Shown here piece after piece: positions 9,143 to 16,941 of a stretch of 43,889 bases of DNA. This DNA is from Akkermansia sp. (GTDB lineage: Bacteria > Verrucomicrobiota > Verrucomicrobiia > Verrucomicrobiales > Akkermansiaceae): contig JAFQGD010000012.1 of NCBI GenBank assembly GCA_017398355.1, forward strand, positions 1 through 43,889, given 5' to 3'. Position 1 is the stretch's first letter. The number at the start of each line of letters is the position of its first letter. The notes beneath the pieces were generated by a model. That model ran no database searches. It was not told where the DNA came from and saw only the letters and a list, made by a program, of their open reading frames with translations. Position numbers and translations under genes: made by a program.

Positions 9143-10503
9143 GGTTTCCCTGCGAGCTTGGCTTGTACCCATTCACGGAAGGTGCGGTGTGCCAGATTTT
9201 TGCGGAAAAGATAGATGGCGATGAACAGGTAGAGGACATTGGGTATCCACGCGCTTATCCATGCTTGTATCAACCCCGCTTCACCCAAAGCGGGGAATAC
9301 GCGGTAGAGGAAGAGCATAAATGCTGCAAGTATGACGGCTATGCCGATTCCTTTCATGGTGCCTCGGCGTTGGAAAGTGATGGCGCTGGGTACTGCCAGC
9401 AGCACAAGCACCAAGCAGGAGAAGATGCGTGCAATGCGCACATGCCATTCTGTGCGCTTGCGGAAACGATCCTCACGTGTGCCTGCGCCGGAGGATATGT
9501 ATTCGTAGAGGGCGGAGGTCCCCATGGCATCTATGCGGCCGTTTGTACCGGGGCTGATGATTTGGTAGGGCTTTTCGGCAAAATCGCAGACAAGTTGTTC
9601 GTGGTAAACATCGTCCTTGGGCTTCTGCCCGGCTCGTGCCAGTTCTCGGATGTAGACTTTATTGAGTGTCCAGGTGGATTCTTTTTTGTTCCAAACGGCA
9701 GAATCTGCGGAATACTGGAGAATGAGCTTGCCTCGGGTGTCTTTGTCGAATTGCTCGATGATGAGCTGCCGCATAGGCGCCCCGGGGTTTTCCATGGTTG
9801 CCGGTTTTTCGATACGCCAGATACGGGCAGAGGAATCACTACGGTATACGATGGGGGGGGCCGAGCCGTCTGGCCTGCGCTCTTGTTTCAGAATCATTTG
9901 GCGGTACAATGACCCGCTGGGAGCCCAGTGGAAGCCGAAAATACCGTAGATGACAGCTACGAGGGAAGCCAAGAAGAAGATGGGCCAACATATACGCAGT
10001 AGGGAGCGCCCGGATTGGAGCATCCCCGTGATTTCGCAGGTGCCGGAAAGTTTGCTGAGGCACCAGAGGGTGCCCATGAGGAGGGTGTAGGGCAAAATTT
10101 GATACAGGAACATGGGCAACTGCGAGCCGTAGAAGCGTAGAGCTTGAACCACCGGGTCGTCAAAACGGGAGCGGAAGCGCTCCATGTTATCCGTAAAGTC
10201 TGCCAAGATGTAGATGAGCAGCAGGATGAGCGTACACATCAGGAAATAGTTGATGTAGTTGCGGCTCATGTAGCGATCCATCGTCCCCATAAATGCGTAG
10301 ACGAGGGCTCCTATGAAGGGAACAAAGCAGAGCAGGGCAAGGAAAATGGGGCGGCAAAGCTGCTCTACCGGATAGGTTTCGGGCATCCCCGGCACTTCCC
10401 ATTCCATTTGAGCCAACTCGCCGGGCACTAGGTACATGGCTAGCAGGGCTCCAATTGCCAGCAGGATGATGGCCGGCATGGTTCTCTGTATCAGTTCTTT
10501 CAC
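9139..10503 (-). CDS. LptF/LptG family (YjgP/YjgQ) lipopolysaccharide export permease with extra N-terminal membrane segments
   Basis: 454 residues, start codon GTG. From about residue 76 (MDRYMSRNYINYFL) the protein follows the LptF/LptG pattern: a first membrane helix ending ADFTDNMERF, further helices around 120-190, a large central region (about 215-350) expected to be the periplasmic beta-jellyroll, and two or three C-terminal helices. In the family such permeases pair with LptB to pull lipopolysaccharide from the inner membrane to the LptC/LptA bridge, so an outer membrane is implied. Unusually, two hydrophobic segments (residues 9-26 and 50-72) precede the canonical start, making it about 75-95 residues longer than typical homologues. 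Whether it is LptF or LptG is not clear, and no second permease is in the window. It lies 51 bp after the metallophosphoesterase gene and overlaps the HAD gene by 4 bp. Confidence 0.88.
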   Translation of the reverse strand: MKELIQRTMPAIILLAIGALLAMYLVPGELAQMEWEVPGMPETYPVEQLCRPIFLALLCFVPFIGALVYAFMGTMDRYMSRNYINYFLMCTLILLLIYILADFTDNMERFRSRFDDPVVQALRFYGSQLPMFLYQILPYTLLMGTLWCLSKLSGTCEITGMLQSGRSLLRICWPIFFLASLVAVIYGIFGFHWAPSGSLYRQMILKQERRPDGSAPPIVYRSDSSARIWRIEKPATMENPGAPMRQLIIEQFDKDTRGKLILQYSADSAVWNKKESTWTLNKVYIRELARAGQKPKDDVYHEQLVCDFAEKPYQIISPGTNGRIDAMGTSALYEYISSGAGTREDRFRKRTEWHVRIARIFSCLVLVLLAVPSAITFQRRGTMKGIGIAVILAAFMLFLYRVFPALGEAGLIQAWISAWIPNVLYLFIAIYLFRKNLAHRTFREWVQAKLAGKP

Positions 10504-10554
10504 GTCAGGTAGTTTTCGTTGGTTTTGTCCGGAGGGGGAGAGAAAGGTGCGCTT

Positions 10555-11331
10555 TTAGCAGCCGGTAGCCAAACGCTCTGCTAAGAATTCGGCTTCCGAT
10601 ATATTGCGGTCGAGTATGGCTTGCTGAGCAGCGGCTATATCGTAAGCCACGCGGCGCATGGTAATGGTGTGGGTGTCTGTGTCGAAGATGGTGTAGCATG
10701 CGCGGGGGTCGTGGTCACGAGGTTGGCCTACAGAACCCACGTTGATGAAGTATTTTAGCCCGGCCTGCATGGTATACTGCATGCTGCCGTGTTCGTAGAG
10801 CGGCCCCATGGCATCAGAATCTTCTACGGCATGTCTGCCATCCCAGATGAACACCTTGGGGATGTGGGTGTGGCCATGAAAGGCTATGGCCGGAAATTGT
10901 TTGGCAAAATTGGCAGCTGCATCACTCGCATTGATGATGTAGTGCCATGCTTGGGGTTTTTCCATGCTTGAATGAACGATTCCGTATGTGCAGGCACGGG
11001 AATGGCGGATGATGCGCATGTAGGGGAGGGATGATAGCCAACTCAGCTGATCTTTCCGAAGCTGAGAACGAGTCCAGTCCATGGCTAGCCTAGCCATCGG
11101 ATTCATCATTGTCTTGTTGCATGATACGACTTCTTCATCGTGGTTCCCCTTGATGACGTGGCCGTTTAAGCTTCTTATAAGATCGAGACACTCAGAAGGA
11201 TAAGCGTTGTAACCCACCACGTCTCCCAAGCACACAACTTCCGTGCATTGCTGCTCCTGGTAATCCTTCATTACCGCGCGCAATGCGTCTAAGTTTGCGT
11301 GTATATCGCTGATGATAGCCGTTCTTGGCAT
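10555..11331 (-). CDS. Calcineurin-like metallophosphoesterase (YfcE-like)
   Basis: 258 residues with the full set of binuclear metallophosphoesterase motifs: SDIHANLDAL at residues 8-17, GDVVGYN about 36-42, GNHDE about 62-66, and FHGHTHIPKVF about 154-164, followed by NVGSVGQPRD about 199-208. The family hydrolyses phosphodiesters or phosphomonoesters with Mn/Fe; the short form with GDVVGYN and NVGSVGQPRD resembles stand-alone bacterial phosphodiesterases, some active on diadenosine tetraphosphate. The physiological substrate cannot be assigned. It is cytosolic, with no signal peptide. It is the first gene of an operon with the LPS permease and the HAD hydrolase and has a clear promoter only a few bases ahead of its ATG. 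Confidence 0.9.
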   Translation of the reverse strand: MPRTAIISDIHANLDALRAVMKDYQEQQCTEVVCLGDVVGYNAYPSECLDLIRSLNGHVIKGNHDEEVVSCNKTMMNPMARLAMDWTRSQLRKDQLSWLSSLPYMRIIRHSRACTYGIVHSSMEKPQAWHYIINASDAAANFAKQFPAIAFHGHTHIPKVFIWDGRHAVEDSDAMGPLYEHGSMQYTMQAGLKYFINVGSVGQPRDHDPRACYTIFDTDTHTITMRRVAYDIAAAQQAILDRNISEAEFLAERLATGC

Positions 11332-11337
11332 AGCAAC

Positions 11338-11373
11338 TTAGTTTCTTATAGCACACAAGGAGGCTCTTTACAA
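11338..11373 (-). promoter_or_regulatory. Sigma70-like promoter of the metallophosphoesterase gene, near-leaderless
   Basis: On the minus strand TTGTAA (11373-11368) and TATAAG (11350-11345) are separated by 17 bp. A start site 7 nt past the -10 would be 11338, leaving a 7-nt leader before the ATG at 11331 with no Shine-Dalgarno. A second perfect TTGACA at 11421-11416 has no good -10 partner. Confidence 0.65.
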
Positions 11374-11423
11374 GAATAAATCGCGTTTTCTGGGGCTTTT
11401 CATTTAAGGTTTTTAAATGTCAA

Positions 11424-11464
11424 GCAAACGAAACTGCCCGTTGCGCAGAAAATACGCAACGGGC
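11424..11464 (-). terminator. Rho-independent terminator of the secreted glycosidase gene
   Basis: Perfect 10-bp inverted repeat GCCCGTTGCG (11436-11445) and CGCAACGGGC (11455-11464) with a 9-nt loop, about 30 bp beyond the stop of the glycosidase. On the minus strand the stem is followed by AGTTTCGTTTG, a moderately T-rich tail. Confidence 0.75.
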
Positions 11465-11493
11465 GGAGTTTTGGTTACGAGGGGTATGGAAGA

Positions 11494-14046
11494 TTAACGG
11501 GCTTCTGTTTCGGTGTTGATACCTTCCATCACAATCACCTCAAAGGGTTTGATGGTGAAATTGATGGGGGTGTTCACATCGACCGCGGTATCGGTGATAC
11601 CCTCAAGGATACGCTGGTCCGCAAAAGAATTTTTGAGTTGGATATGGCCTTGCCAAGAGGGTGGCACATCCATCACCTCGCGTAAGGTGGTGCTGAGTGT
11701 TTTTTCGGTGGCAGAAGAGTTGCGCAGGGTAAGGGTGCATTTAGACTTGTTCCAAGCGGCCCAGCCGTAGATGCTTCCATCCTGGCCATCCCAAGGATTA
11801 CCACCCACCCAGTGAATGTCTGCGAGGACATCTGCATTGCGACGAATCCACTTGATGCAGGAGGCCAATTCATCCCACAGGCGCCCGTTTTCCTGATTCA
11901 TGAGGTCGCGGTCCACATAGAGCTCCACGAGGGATGAGCCACAGCCGAAAGCCGCACGCATTTCTTTGATGCAGTTGGCTGGTTCTTTGCTCATGACGCG
12001 GGGGGGGCCGTTCTTAGTGATGATGAGACCATGGGTCATGATGGAGTTGATAGGCATGAGCGGGGAGCCTTGCACGAACACCTCGTGGACGAGACGGTCA
12101 CGATAGGTAATCCAGCGGTCGCGGGGGTCGCCCACCTTGCCGGCACGGTCAAAATCATCGCGCTGACGCCAGACGGCATCGGAGTGCAATAACCAGAAGG
12201 GGCTGGCCCAAGTGCCTACAGTAGTGTTTATGTAGAGGTCGGGGCGTGCTTTGCGCAGGGCCGCCAAGACGTTGAGGATACCCTCGGCATCTTCTTCGTT
12301 TGCGGGGCCCTTGGCGTGGTATTTGGCAGAGATGCCATCGAACTTGAAGTAGCGCATGTCGTAATCTCGCACCATTTGGGAGCAGCGGCCCACGAACGCA
12401 TCGAAGTATTCCTTATTGGAAAGCTGGAAGTTGTCAATCTTGTTGTTGGGGTGGGTTTTGTTCCAGAAGCCCAAGCGCATTCTCTTCGCTGCACCATAGC
12501 CGCCAACGGGACCCAACCAAGTGCCGATGCCGGCTTTCTGTTTGGTCGCTTGTTTGTTGATGTTTGTGAACCCGCGGGGGAATCCGGAGTGGAAGCCCCA
12601 CAGGCTATTGAAATCATCCCAACCATCATCAAGAACGAAAGCATCGATGCTGACTTTGCGTTTGAGGAACATTTCCTTTTCCCAAGCTTTGATGACTTTC
12701 AGACTCTTGGGCTCGCTGTGACGATTGGCCGCATTGGGCGAATTGTTGCAGGTGATGCCGATTTCGTACCAGTCATTATGGTGAATGAATGGACGATAAG
12801 GGACAGGACGCTCGCGTTCAATATAGGCGAGCAGGGAGCGGCGCTGCTGCTCCGGAGCAAAGAAACCAACAACGGAAGAGACTTTCCACTGGCTCCCCTT
12901 GCTCAATGCTGCTTTGCGCACCCAAGTGCCACGCACCAGATTTTCGGGAGTGCCCGCTGCTTCTTCTTCCTGAGGGATGGAAACCGGTATAGAGAAAGTA
13001 ATGGCTCCGCTGCTTGTGATGGATTCGGTCTTCGTTTCCACCCAATAGCGCAGGTGGTATACACCCGGAGCCGGCACGTTGATGCGGTATTCATTGTTGA
13101 CCATGCGGGTGCCGACATGAGCCTTGTGTATATCTTCACTGAGTACCTTGCCGGAATCGGTAGTGAGCTGTACACCCAGAATATTCAACTTGTGGGTACC
13201 GCTCTTGTATTGGAAGCGAATCTTGCATTCGCCCGCTTGGTCGAATTGAGCTTCGCCTTCTGCCACTTTGAGGTAGCGCGCAATGGGACCTACTTTTTCG
13301 GAATAGGCATGGCCGTATTTCTTTTCGAAGGATTCCGGTTCCAAAAACACATCACCAAACGATGCCGGCACCCATGATGTAGGAGTCCAAGTTGTTTCCA
13401 CAGCGGAGCCAGTGTTGCCTACGCTCATGACGGACATAGGAGTTTCCAACCCGGCAAAGACAAGGTCGTTGTGTACCAAGGTGCCATGTGTTGTGTTGCC
13501 GGAGATGACTGTCTCACCATGCGGAGAGAAGTGATATTGCATTGGCACCAAGTCTTTGAAATACGTATCTTTGGAGGCCTTGATGGTAAACTCTTGTCGC
13601 AGGTAGTGAGAGCCATCGCGGAGCTCTGCTTCCCATTCAACCGTCACGCCGCTTTGTACATCAGAGAAAGTGGCGCGTAGGGCCTTGCCCGGGATACCGG
13701 AAGCGTATTTAACGCTTTTATCATCAGCCGTAAGATTTGTTGCGCGCAGGTTTTTAACCGTCATGCTGCCGGAGGTTAACTGAGAGCCATCTTTCAAGTT
13801 GATGGTGAAGATATCGGTGTTTCCATCCAATACCTGCTCTCCGCTGGCTGTCTTCATGCCATCAAAGATGAGCCCATTGCCACTAGTTTTAAATTCAGCA
13901 GAAAAGAGCTTATTTCCGATCGTTGCGTGGGTGCCGGTGGTGGAGGCTGCAGCTGCATCGGGGGCAGTTCCGGGGAATACAACCTGTGCTGTCAGCGTAC
14001 AGGCCGTAGCTGTTATCATTCCTAAAGTGAGAAAAAACGTTCGCAT
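11494..14046 (-). CDS. Secreted glycoside hydrolase, clan GH-D-like (alpha-galactosidase/GH36- or GH27-type barrel)
   Basis: 850 residues with an N-terminal signal peptide (MRTFFLTLGMITATACTLTAQ). A beta-rich N-terminal region to about residue 420 resembles the supersandwich and accessory domains of GH36-type enzymes. The TIM barrel follows: FVLDDGWDDFNSLWG near 470-485, then YFKFDG near 564-570, whose Asp is the probable nucleophile, and a HSDAVWRQRDDFD segment near 615-628 that may supply the acid/base Asp. The C-terminal beta domain starts about 760. Family knowledge says such enzymes remove alpha-linked galactose or GalNAc from glycans; mucin is the likely target but the exact specificity is not readable. 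I chose the ATG at 14046 because ATG 14058 lies inside the promoter -10 (TAGAAT) and the longer frame to 14196 runs through the divergent promoter. It is monocistronic. Confidence 0.82.
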   Translation of the reverse strand: MRTFFLTLGMITATACTLTAQVVFPGTAPDAAAASTTGTHATIGNKLFSAEFKTSGNGLIFDGMKTASGEQVLDGNTDIFTINLKDGSQLTSGSMTVKNLRATNLTADDKSVKYASGIPGKALRATFSDVQSGVTVEWEAELRDGSHYLRQEFTIKASKDTYFKDLVPMQYHFSPHGETVISGNTTHGTLVHNDLVFAGLETPMSVMSVGNTGSAVETTWTPTSWVPASFGDVFLEPESFEKKYGHAYSEKVGPIARYLKVAEGEAQFDQAGECKIRFQYKSGTHKLNILGVQLTTDSGKVLSEDIHKAHVGTRMVNNEYRINVPAPGVYHLRYWVETKTESITSSGAITFSIPVSIPQEEEAAGTPENLVRGTWVRKAALSKGSQWKVSSVVGFFAPEQQRRSLLAYIERERPVPYRPFIHHNDWYEIGITCNNSPNAANRHSEPKSLKVIKAWEKEMFLKRKVSIDAFVLDDGWDDFNSLWGFHSGFPRGFTNINKQATKQKAGIGTWLGPVGGYGAAKRMRLGFWNKTHPNNKIDNFQLSNKEYFDAFVGRCSQMVRDYDMRYFKFDGISAKYHAKGPANEEDAEGILNVLAALRKARPDLYINTTVGTWASPFWLLHSDAVWRQRDDFDRAGKVGDPRDRWITYRDRLVHEVFVQGSPLMPINSIMTHGLIITKNGPPRVMSKEPANCIKEMRAAFGCGSSLVELYVDRDLMNQENGRLWDELASCIKWIRRNADVLADIHWVGGNPWDGQDGSIYGWAAWNKSKCTLTLRNSSATEKTLSTTLREVMDVPPSWQGHIQLKNSFADQRILEGITDTAVDVNTPINFTIKPFEVIVMEGINTETEAR

Positions 14047-14049
14047 AAG

Positions 14050-14084
14050 TGCAAACATTCTATCATGAATAAAACCCATATCAA
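14050..14084 (-). promoter_or_regulatory. Sigma70-like promoter of the glycosidase gene; decides its start codon
   Basis: Minus strand TTGATA (14084-14079), 16-bp spacer, TAGAAT (14062-14057). The predicted transcription start is about 14050, four bases before the ATG at 14046. Any upstream start codon would be untranscribed from this promoter. Confidence 0.7.
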
Positions 14085-14147
14085 GCACAAAACATGGGGC
14101 TATAGGAAAGAAGATAGGCAAAATCGCGCGCGTGACGCGTTTATGGC

Positions 14148-14182
14148 TTGCTTGCGGTGCCGAGCGTGTTTTAATGGTAAGC
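14148..14182 (+). promoter_or_regulatory. Candidate promoter of the yqeY-ispD operon, near-leaderless
   Basis: TTGCTT (14148-14153), 16-bp spacer, TTTAAT (14170-14175). The predicted start near 14182 is 4 nt before the ATG at 14186. The -35 is weak (TTG only), so this is the less certain half of the divergent pair with the glycosidase promoter. Confidence 0.4.
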
Positions 14183-14185
14183 GAT

Positions 14186-14641
14186 ATGAGTACCATTTAC
14201 GACCAAATTACAGAAGGCATGAAGACGGCCATGCGTGCAAAAGATACCGTGGCATTGAGCGCCCTGCGTGGGCTTAAGACAGCATTGCAGAATGCGCAGG
14301 TGGCCAAGGGAAGTGTGCATGAGCAACTGCCTGAAAATGAAGCGCAGAATGTGGTGCGCAAACAAATGAAGCAACGTGAAGATTCTATCCGCATGTATAC
14401 GGAGGCAGGGCGCCCCGAACTTGTGGAAAAAGAACAGGCAGAAATGGCGGTATTGGCCGCTTTTCTTCCCGCTGAGATGACGGAGGCGGAAATCCTGCCC
14501 TTGTTGGAAGCCGTGATGGCCGAACTGGGAGCCACGACAAAGAAGGATATGGGCCGCGTCATGAAAGAAATGCAAGCTCGCACAGAAGGGCGTGCCCCCG
14601 GTAAGCTTCTTTCTGCACTTGTTGCATCCCGCCTTTCCTGA
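14186..14641 (+). CDS. yqeY: GatB/YqeY domain protein
   Basis: 151 residues, the usual length of stand-alone YqeY proteins. It begins MSTIYDQITEGMKTAMRAKD and continues with the conserved ALRGLKTALQNAQV helix, the QMKQREDSIRMYTEAGRPEL segment, ELVEKEQAEMAVLAAFLP, and the C-terminal KDMGRVMKEMQ...GKLLSALVASRL. The C-terminal part matches the tRNA-binding YqeY domain appended to GatB amidotransferase subunits. The role of stand-alone YqeY is not settled; it is thought to bind tRNA or aid amidation. I chose ATG 14186 over upstream in-frame ATGs (14174, 14132) because length and the YqeY N-terminus fit and the predicted transcript begins near 14182. It is followed by ispD after 3 bp. Confidence 0.9.
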   Translation: MSTIYDQITEGMKTAMRAKDTVALSALRGLKTALQNAQVAKGSVHEQLPENEAQNVVRKQMKQREDSIRMYTEAGRPELVEKEQAEMAVLAAFLPAEMTEAEILPLLEAVMAELGATTKKDMGRVMKEMQARTEGRAPGKLLSALVASRLS

Positions 14642-14644
14642 GCC

Positions 14645-15313
14645 ATGTTTTGTGCCGTCATTGTAGCGGCCGGTAGTTCTCGCCGAGCCGGGTTTGATAA
14701 ATTGGCTGCTCCGCTGGGGGGGGAGCCTGTGTTGCTGCACAGCATACGTTCATTTGCGGAGGCCGGGTGTGCAGCAATCGTGGTCGTCTGCCCGGAGGAA
14801 CGCTGGAATACTGTTGGTTTGCAGACCGCGCACTACGAAGTGCCTGTGATGCGGGTGGATGGCGGAGCTGAGCGCCAGGATTCCGTACGAGCCGGCTTGC
14901 TTGCGCTGCCTGCCGAAACTCGCTGGGTTGCCGTGCATGATGGGGCTCGCCCCCTTATCACATCTGCCGGTATTCGTGCCTGTTTGACTGCAGCTCAGGG
15001 GAGCGGCGCAGCCGCCTGTGCACACCCGGTGGTAGATACACTCAAGCGGGCAAATGCAGAAGGCTTTTCTCTGCCGGAGCGTGTGAGCCGAGATTGTTTG
15101 TGGGGGATGGAAACCCCACAGATATTTGATTACGCCTTGTTGCTGCGGGCCTATGCCTGCGTGGCAGAGCAGGGGCTGTGTGTGACGGATGAAGTATCTG
15201 CTGTAGAAGCAGTGGGGGTTCCAACTCGCTTGGTGCAGGTGGGTCCCAACCTTAAAATAACGCACCCCGGCGATTTGGAGTTGGCGGAGCTCTTGCAGCG
15301 CCATTTGTCATGA
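14645..15313 (+). CDS. ispD: 2-C-methyl-D-erythritol 4-phosphate cytidylyltransferase
   Basis: 222 residues. The enzyme joins CTP and MEP to give CDP-methylerythritol in the non-mevalonate isoprenoid pathway. The N-terminal nucleotide-binding loop is AAGSSRRAGFDKLAAPLGG (residues 8-26), with the Arg and Lys positions expected for CTP binding. VHDGARPLIT (about 98-107) and the PVVDTLKRA...TPQIF...TDEVSAVE series (about 127-195) match the family. The motif reads AAGSSRRAGFDK rather than the more common AAGxGxRMGxxxPKQ, an accepted variant. It follows yqeY by 3 bp and overlaps the next gene by ATGA, so it sits inside a translationally coupled operon. A G8 run (14716-14723) encodes Gly-Gly in the loop. 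Confidence 0.93.
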   Translation: MFCAVIVAAGSSRRAGFDKLAAPLGGEPVLLHSIRSFAEAGCAAIVVVCPEERWNTVGLQTAHYEVPVMRVDGGAERQDSVRAGLLALPAETRWVAVHDGARPLITSAGIRACLTAAQGSGAAACAHPVVDTLKRANAEGFSLPERVSRDCLWGMETPQIFDYALLLRAYACVAEQGLCVTDEVSAVEAVGVPTRLVQVGPNLKITHPGDLELAELLQRHLS

Positions 15314-16119
15314 ACTGGCGGGGGCAGGGTGTGTTGGTTATCGGTGCCGGCTTTCTTGGTTCTGCACTAGCAGTAGCTTTGCGCTCTGCCGGAGCAGCCG
15401 TGCTCACGATAGACCACACGGCCCTTGCTGATTTGAGCGCCGATGCGGCAGATGCACGTGCTTTGTCTGCGGGGATTGGGCGTGTAGTGCCTAAGGTGGC
15501 ATTTTGCTGCCTTTCTACCCGTGGGGGAGATGCCACAGCATATCACCGTTGCTATGTGCAGAGTTTGCAAGCATTGCTTTCTGTAGCACCTGCGGTGTGC
15601 CCTGTCTTTTGTTCATCTGTCTCGCTCTATCCGGATACATGCGGTGAAGCGGTGGATGAATGCACACCCTTACAACATCCAAATGCCCGCCAAGAGGTGC
15701 TGCTGCAAGCAGAGAAGCTTGCGCTGATGGCCGGAGGGTGTGTTGCTCGATTGGCTCCTTTGTACGGCCATGGGCGTTGTGAGTTACTGCGGAGGCATCT
15801 TGCCGGTGAGCCTCGCTTGCCCGGAGCGCCGGGGCGTTGGCTCAACTACCTGCATGTTGATGATGCGGTGCGCTCCCTGTTGGATATTGCTGCTTCTGGA
15901 AACGGCGGCATCTACAACTTGTGCAGTGAGTCTTTCACCTGCACCGAGGCTTATGCGCTGATGGAGCAGTTGACCGGCAAGGCAACTGCGGCAGAAAGCG
16001 CTGCCGCAACTGTGAGGGGGAGCGCCAACCGGCTCATCACCAGTTGCCGTTTCCGGATGCCGAATCCGCACCGTTTCCGAGATTTTGTGCTTGCAGAGTT
16101 GCAACACCCCACCTTGTGA
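15310..16119 (+). CDS. NAD(P)-dependent epimerase/dehydratase-like (extended SDR) protein
   Basis: 269 residues with an N-terminal Rossmann fold: VLVIGAGFLGSALA (residues 8-21) contains the GxGxxG dinucleotide loop and is followed by an Asp at the end of beta-2 (TIDH). VFCSSVSLYPD near 97-107 corresponds to the catalytic Ser region, and GRWLNYLHVDDAV near 175-187 plus GGIYNLCSES near 198-207 match the substrate-domain motifs of extended SDRs such as YeeZ-type proteins. The classic YxxxK is not obvious; the Tyr may be the SLYPD Tyr with no Lys four residues on, so activity is uncertain. Its start codon overlaps the ispD stop (ATGA), and the J-domain gene begins 4 bp after its stop. No substrate can be named. 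Confidence 0.8.
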   Translation: MNWRGQGVLVIGAGFLGSALAVALRSAGAAVLTIDHTALADLSADAADARALSAGIGRVVPKVAFCCLSTRGGDATAYHRCYVQSLQALLSVAPAVCPVFCSSVSLYPDTCGEAVDECTPLQHPNARQEVLLQAEKLALMAGGCVARLAPLYGHGRCELLRRHLAGEPRLPGAPGRWLNYLHVDDAVRSLLDIAASGNGGIYNLCSESFTCTEAYALMEQLTGKATAAESAAATVRGSANRLITSCRFRMPNPHRFRDFVLAELQHPTL

Positions 16120-16123
16120 CCTG

Positions 16124-16879
16124 ATGCGTACGGATTATTACCAGCTGCTGGATGTGGCGGAAAATGCTACGCAGGAGGATATCAAGCTTGCGTATCGTCG
16201 CCAAGCCAAGCGTTATCACCCAGATCGGAACCCCGGAGATGAGGCTGCGGAAGAACGCTTCCTCCTTGTGGCTGAGGCTTACCGCACCCTTGGAGATGCC
16301 GCGGAACGATACCAGTATGATGGCTGGCTGGAAAAGCAACGCCGCTACAGCTCCGCACCGGAGCTGGCCAGTATGCCCCATCATACCCGCGTTTCTGTTC
16401 GCCACGCCTATGCCCGGCGCGAGGAACGACGGAGACGCCGGGAAGAACGCTCGGCCTATAGACGCCCCCGTCGCATGCCTCAAGGGGTATTACACCGCCA
16501 CGCATCCAAGCTTTCTCCTATTCATTATCTCATTTTTTATTTGATATGTCTCGCGATTTTTGTGCCGTGGTTCTTTCGCTATTTGAATATGGACGCGCCG
16601 GAACCTGCAAGCAAGCAACCTCGGCATGAGTTGCCACCGGGCGTATCACCCTTGGATGAAGAAACCCAGCGTGTTAACTTGGCTCGTTTCACCGAGCGGA
16701 TTCTGGCAGATGCCCATAGGGGGGATGCCGCTGCTCAGTATCGTTATGGGACCATGCTTTTTCATGGTTACGGTGGCATGCCTCAGAATCGAGAGGCTGC
16801 CATTGTGTGGTGGCGAAAGGCCGCAGAGCAGGGCTTCCGCCCGGCACAGCTGGCCCTCAAATCCGTGAAAGCCCAATAA
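16124..16879 (+). CDS. Membrane-anchored J-domain protein with C-terminal Sel1-like repeat
   Basis: 251 residues. Residues 3-65 form a DnaJ domain (DYYQLLDVAENATQEDIKLAYR) with the HPD tripeptide at 32-34, which stimulates Hsp70/DnaK ATPase. A very Arg-rich stretch (about 90-125) precedes one transmembrane helix near 128-148 (HYLIFYLICLAIFVPWFF). The C-terminal part (about 195-248) carries a Sel1/TPR-like repeat, AQYRYGTMLFHGYGG...AAIVWWRKAAEQG. With a positive-inside orientation the J-domain would be cytosolic and the Sel1 part periplasmic; this topology is inference. There is no G/F region or zinc-finger domain, so it is not canonical DnaJ. The ATG at 16124 is chosen because upstream sequence belongs to the preceding gene; it lies 4 bp after that stop. 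Confidence 0.85.
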   Translation: MRTDYYQLLDVAENATQEDIKLAYRRQAKRYHPDRNPGDEAAEERFLLVAEAYRTLGDAAERYQYDGWLEKQRRYSSAPELASMPHHTRVSVRHAYARREERRRRREERSAYRRPRRMPQGVLHRHASKLSPIHYLIFYLICLAIFVPWFFRYLNMDAPEPASKQPRHELPPGVSPLDEETQRVNLARFTERILADAHRGDAAAQYRYGTMLFHGYGGMPQNREAAIVWWRKAAEQGFRPAQLALKSVKAQ

Positions 16880-16904
16880 GTATGCAATTTTGCCGAAATG
16901 CTGC

Positions 16905-16940
16905 TTGCAATGCGTGGGTTTGCGTGCTAGAGTAAGCGCC
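16905..16940 (+). promoter_or_regulatory. Sigma70-like promoter, near-leaderless
   Basis: TTGCAA (16905-16910), 17-bp spacer, TAGAGT (16928-16933). The predicted start near 16940 is 2 nt before the ATG at 16942; there is no Shine-Dalgarno. Confidence 0.6.
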
Positions 16941-16941
16941 G

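Noticed and set aside
11401..11421. A perfect TTGACA on the minus strand and a CATTTAA/TTAAATG repeat considered as a second promoter for the metallophosphoesterase gene.
   Set aside because: No acceptable -10 lies 16-18 bp downstream, whereas TTGTAA-17-TATAAG nearer the gene is complete.
14047..14196. N-terminal extension of the glycosidase to an ATG at 14196.
   Set aside because: It would hide the signal peptide behind 50 residues and it runs through a good promoter and the divergent yqeY start.
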